Shown: positions 23,723 to 25,867 of the stretch, piece after piece
How positions within the stretch are numbered: the first letter of the stretch is position 1
Layout: each line of letters starts with the position of its first letter
Assembly: GCA_051878835.1 (NCBI GenBank)
Contig: JBJEKW010000100.1
Coordinates: 1-25,867, forward strand
DNA from: Olsenella_K sp051878835
Lineage (GTDB): Bacteria > Actinomycetota > Coriobacteriia > Coriobacteriales > Atopobiaceae
DNA: 25,867 bases
Direction of reading: 5' to 3'
Notes under the pieces: model-generated
The model's input: the letters and a program-made list of their open reading frames with translations, nothing else
What the model was told of the DNA's origin: nothing
Databases searched by the model: none
Program-made: the position numbers and the translations under genes

Positions 23723-24940
23723 CTACGACAGCGTGACACCTCCCAGCCATCCCCAGCGCGGCGACACGGTGGTTCCGTAGTAGCCGCACCAGCTGTCGAT
23801 GTCCATCGAGTTGATGTAGCCGACGTTCTGCATGACCACGCCCCCGCCCACGTAGATGCCCACGTGTCCGTAGATGGCCCCGGCGCTGGTGTGGCTGTGA
23901 GACGAGACCGCCACAATCATGCCGGTCTTTAGGTCGGAGCGGTTCGAGCTGTAGCAGTAGTTGTTGTACATGTCGCAGGCGTTGCCGCCAAACGAGCCGA
24001 TGCCTGCGTTCGCGAACACCTCCGACACCCACATGGCGCACAGTCCGCCGCCGGGAGACGGCGTGGAGCTGCAGGCCGAGACGACCGCCGAGGCGGACCC
24101 GGAGCCATTGCCGCCCCTGCCGGCGCTCGAGCTGCTGCTGGAACTGGAGGACGAGCTGGAGCTGCTGGCGGCAGCCGCCGCAGCCGCCGCCGCAGCCTTT
24201 CGTTCCTGCTCTGCGCGCTCCGCCTCCTGCTGGGCGGCCAGGAGCTCCGCGTCTCGCTGGGCGATGAGGTCCTTCACCTGCTGGTCCAGGCTGTTGACCA
24301 GGTCCTGCGCCTCCTGCTGCTTCTGCTGCATCTGCGTCAGCTGGTCCTGCTGCTGCGCCTGGACGGTCTCCAGGTTGGACTTCTGGTCCTCCAGGGTGGA
24401 GCGGTCCGCCTCCAGCTCGGCCTTCTCGTCGTTGATCGACTGAATCAGGCGAGCCGTGTTCTGCGAGATGCGGTCGTAGTAGTAGATGTTCGAGACCAGG
24501 TCATCAAGGGACTTCGAGCCCATGATGATGTCCACGGCACCGGCGCTGCCCTGCGTGTAGTTGTCGTGGACGCTCTGGGCCAGCTTCTCTCGCTTCTGGT
24601 CGATGTTGTCCTGCTTCTGCGAGATCTGGTCCGTCAGGTCGTCGATGTTGTTCTGTACGTCGTAGATCTGGTCCAGGGTATCCGAGAGCTGCTGCGAAAT
24701 CGTCTGGCAGTCGGTGGCAATCTGGTTCAGCTGCTGCTGCGCCTGGTCGTACTGCCGCTGCGCCTGGTCCAGCTGGCTCTGCGTGTCCGCCCACGCAACG
24801 CTGGGCATGCCGCGCAGCACCGCCAGGGAGGCGGCGCTGGCCGCCAGTCCCATGAGGCCACGACGGGTGAGGGAGCGTCTGCTCCAGGAGCTTCCGTCCT
24901 GGTCAGCGCGCGGGGCTTGTGTGGTGTGATTCGGGTTCAT
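23723..24940 (-). CDS. Secreted coiled-coil cell-wall hydrolase (CHAP/NlpC-like), Tat signal
   Basis: The 405-residue protein has the plan of PcsB-type cell-wall hydrolases. A signal sequence with the twin-arginine-like LTRRGLMG (24-31) is followed by a hydrophobic stretch and a likely cleavage site after AWA (51). Next are a long Gln/Asp-rich coiled coil (about 53-248, interrupted near 130-160 by GSAGAVDIIMGSKSLDDLVS, a hallmark of PcsB/CwlO-like domains), ten Ala then fourteen Ser (249-272), and a Cys-peptidase domain with nucleophile Cys301 (LCAMWVSEVF) and His359 (GHVGIYVGGG). Family members cut peptidoglycan cross-bridges during division, often after activation by FtsEX. The start at 24940 has GAGGAG upstream. 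The prepilin peptidase gene lies 108 nt upstream on the same strand. Tat rather than Sec export is inferred from the motif only. Confidence 0.87.
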   Translation of the reverse strand: MNPNHTTQAPRADQDGSSWSRRSLTRRGLMGLAASAASLAVLRGMPSVAWADTQSQLDQAQRQYDQAQQQLNQIATDCQTISQQLSDTLDQIYDVQNNIDDLTDQISQKQDNIDQKREKLAQSVHDNYTQGSAGAVDIIMGSKSLDDLVSNIYYYDRISQNTARLIQSINDEKAELEADRSTLEDQKSNLETVQAQQQDQLTQMQQKQQEAQDLVNSLDQQVKDLIAQRDAELLAAQQEAERAEQERKAAAAAAAAAASSSSSSSSSSSSSSAGRGGNGSGSASAVVSACSSTPSPGGGLCAMWVSEVFANAGIGSFGGNACDMYNNYCYSSNRSDLKTGMIVAVSSHSHTSAGAIYGHVGIYVGGGVVMQNVGYINSMDIDSWCGYYGTTVSPRWGWLGGVTLS

Positions 24941-25048
24941 TTATGGCTCCTCGCGATAGAACCGTATGAGCTGCCTGTTTACCCTACCACTGAACGCCCC
25001 GTTCCCGCCACCCCTGAAAGCCCGAACGTCGGGGCCTCACCTGCCCGG

Positions 25049-25669
25049 CTAGGAGCTCGCCAGCATCGCCATGACCGCCGCGCACCCGCACAGCAGCGCG
25101 GGCGCGAACGCAAAGCTAGACTCGCGAAGACTCGCCTGGGGCGGGCCGTTCGCCCCCGGCGTAACCCGTCTGACCAGGTCGGATGCCACCCCGACGGCGC
25201 AGGCGACGCCCACGGCGCACCATCCCAGCCAGGCACCCTGCCACGTGCCCACGGCAAACAGCAGCTTCACGTCGCCCCCGCCCAGCTGCATCCGGCCCGT
25301 ACGACGGCGCAGCAGCAGCGCCACGCCCAACGCGGGAGCCGCCAGGGCAAGGCCTCCACACAGGCTCCATCCCAGGTCGCCCAGCGCAAGCCACAGCATG
25401 GAAAGAAGGGCCGTGGGGCTCGCAGCGTCCACCACGACAGCCGCCACGCCGCAGGCTGCGCGCGCCCCGATAACGGCCAGCACATACCCGTTCGGGATCG
25501 TTCTGGTGCGTGCGTCATACACGGACGCCAGGCATAGCAGCAGGCAAACGACGGCGAGGCCTGTCAGCCAGACAAAACCAACTGCGTCGGTAGCGCCTTC
25601 CTGCCACAGCAGCCACCAGGCGTCCGCGGCCCTCCTGATGGCGGGTTCGTACGCAGCACCCACGCACAT
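25049..25669 (-). CDS. A24 prepilin-type peptidase, without methyltransferase domain
   Basis: The 206-residue membrane protein has the two aspartates of A24 aspartyl peptidases: Asp52 in YDARTRTIPNGYVL and Asp133 in the GGGD-VK motif (130-135, LGGGDVKLLFAVG). About six membrane helices are visible. It lacks the N-terminal cytoplasmic methyltransferase domain of PilD, as in the short CpaA/TadV-like forms. These remove the leader of type IV or Flp/Tad pilins. No pilin or assembly gene is in the window. The ATG at 25669 has AGGGGGCG just upstream, a fair ribosome binding site. Lengths and motifs are intact. Confidence 0.88.
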   Translation of the reverse strand: MCVGAAYEPAIRRAADAWWLLWQEGATDAVGFVWLTGLAVVCLLLCLASVYDARTRTIPNGYVLAVIGARAACGVAAVVVDAASPTALLSMLWLALGDLGWSLCGGLALAAPALGVALLLRRRTGRMQLGGGDVKLLFAVGTWQGAWLGWCAVGVACAVGVASDLVRRVTPGANGPPQASLRESSFAFAPALLCGCAAVMAMLASS

Positions 25670-25867
25670 CGCCCCCTATCCCACAGCCCTCCTGCGCGTC
25701 CTTCTTGCACGAGGAAAGACAGATGATGCACTGCACGGGGCTCCACCGCTTCCACATCTTTCATGGGAGCTTGAGGAATCCGCAGCTAGAAGCCATGGCC
25801 CATGCAAACGCACGAGTTATCAGCCTGCCAGCGGCGGCATTCGGCCGACGAACGGCACAAAAAAAGG
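25670..25867. other. Window end without a recognisable gene
   Basis: Open frames on the minus strand here overlap each other and the peptidase start, and lack protein character. A seven-A run stands at 25859-25865, shortly after a GCCG/CGGC inverted repeat at 25846-25857, so a terminator of a minus-strand gene beyond the edge cannot be excluded or supported. Confidence 0.4.

Noticed and set aside
25515..25764. Small minus-strand Cys-rich frames near the right edge
   Set aside because: They overlap each other and the start of the prepilin peptidase, and no ribosome binding site precedes them.

Overview
The window is GC-rich, and its gene families and codon use point to an anaerobic or microaerophilic actinobacterium, most likely of class Coriobacteriia (an Olsenella/Collinsella-like host). 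That placement rests on family resemblance, not on a marker gene. It is ordinary chromosome with short operons on both strands, strong hairpin terminators, two long gene-free stretches filled with palindromic repeats, and one 100-N assembly gap inside an ABC transporter gene. No tRNA, rRNA, CRISPR array or transposase was found.

Layout. 3-1511 (+): 3' part of a phage-structural-type protein, closed by a terminator shared with 1593-2771 (-), an FhaA-like regulatory protein. 3096-5614 (+): a tight two-gene unit, class II fumarase then malic enzyme, linking fumarate, malate and pyruvate. 5615-6802: no gene; it holds a terminator and tandem hairpin modules (array A). 6803-7732 (-): a YdcF/DUF218 protein. 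7916-9588 (-): a Y-family translesion polymerase followed by a YolD-like partner, with a LexA-type box at the promoter. 9895-13004 (-): a fused ATPase-permease of the MacB/FtsX type, broken by the N gap. 13005-14282: no gene; it holds a second set of hairpin modules (arrays B and C). 14283-16652 (+): an OatA/OafA-like O-acyltransferase with a C-terminal SGNH domain. 16703-17635 (-): a ketopantoate-reductase-family dehydrogenase. 17874-19909 (-): a YitT-family membrane protein and then DAHP synthase, whose ribosome binding site lies in the arm of a long hairpin. 20183-21688 (+): a C69 dipeptidase. 21866-22192 (-): acylphosphatase. 22287-23605 (+): a YwaF/TIGR02206 membrane protein and a small single-pass membrane protein. 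23723-25669 (-): a prepilin peptidase and a Tat-exported coiled-coil cell-wall hydrolase.

How the genes work together. Fumarase and malic enzyme form a C4-acid module. The polymerase, YolD-like protein and LexA box form a damage-inducible mutagenesis cassette. The O-acyltransferase and the secreted hydrolase both act on the envelope. The remaining genes look like independent housekeeping units.

The most unusual features are the two intergenic families of palindromic modules, which show compensatory changes in their stems, and the hairpin that can hide the DAHP synthase ribosome binding site. Both are read directly from the sequence; any function for them is inference.
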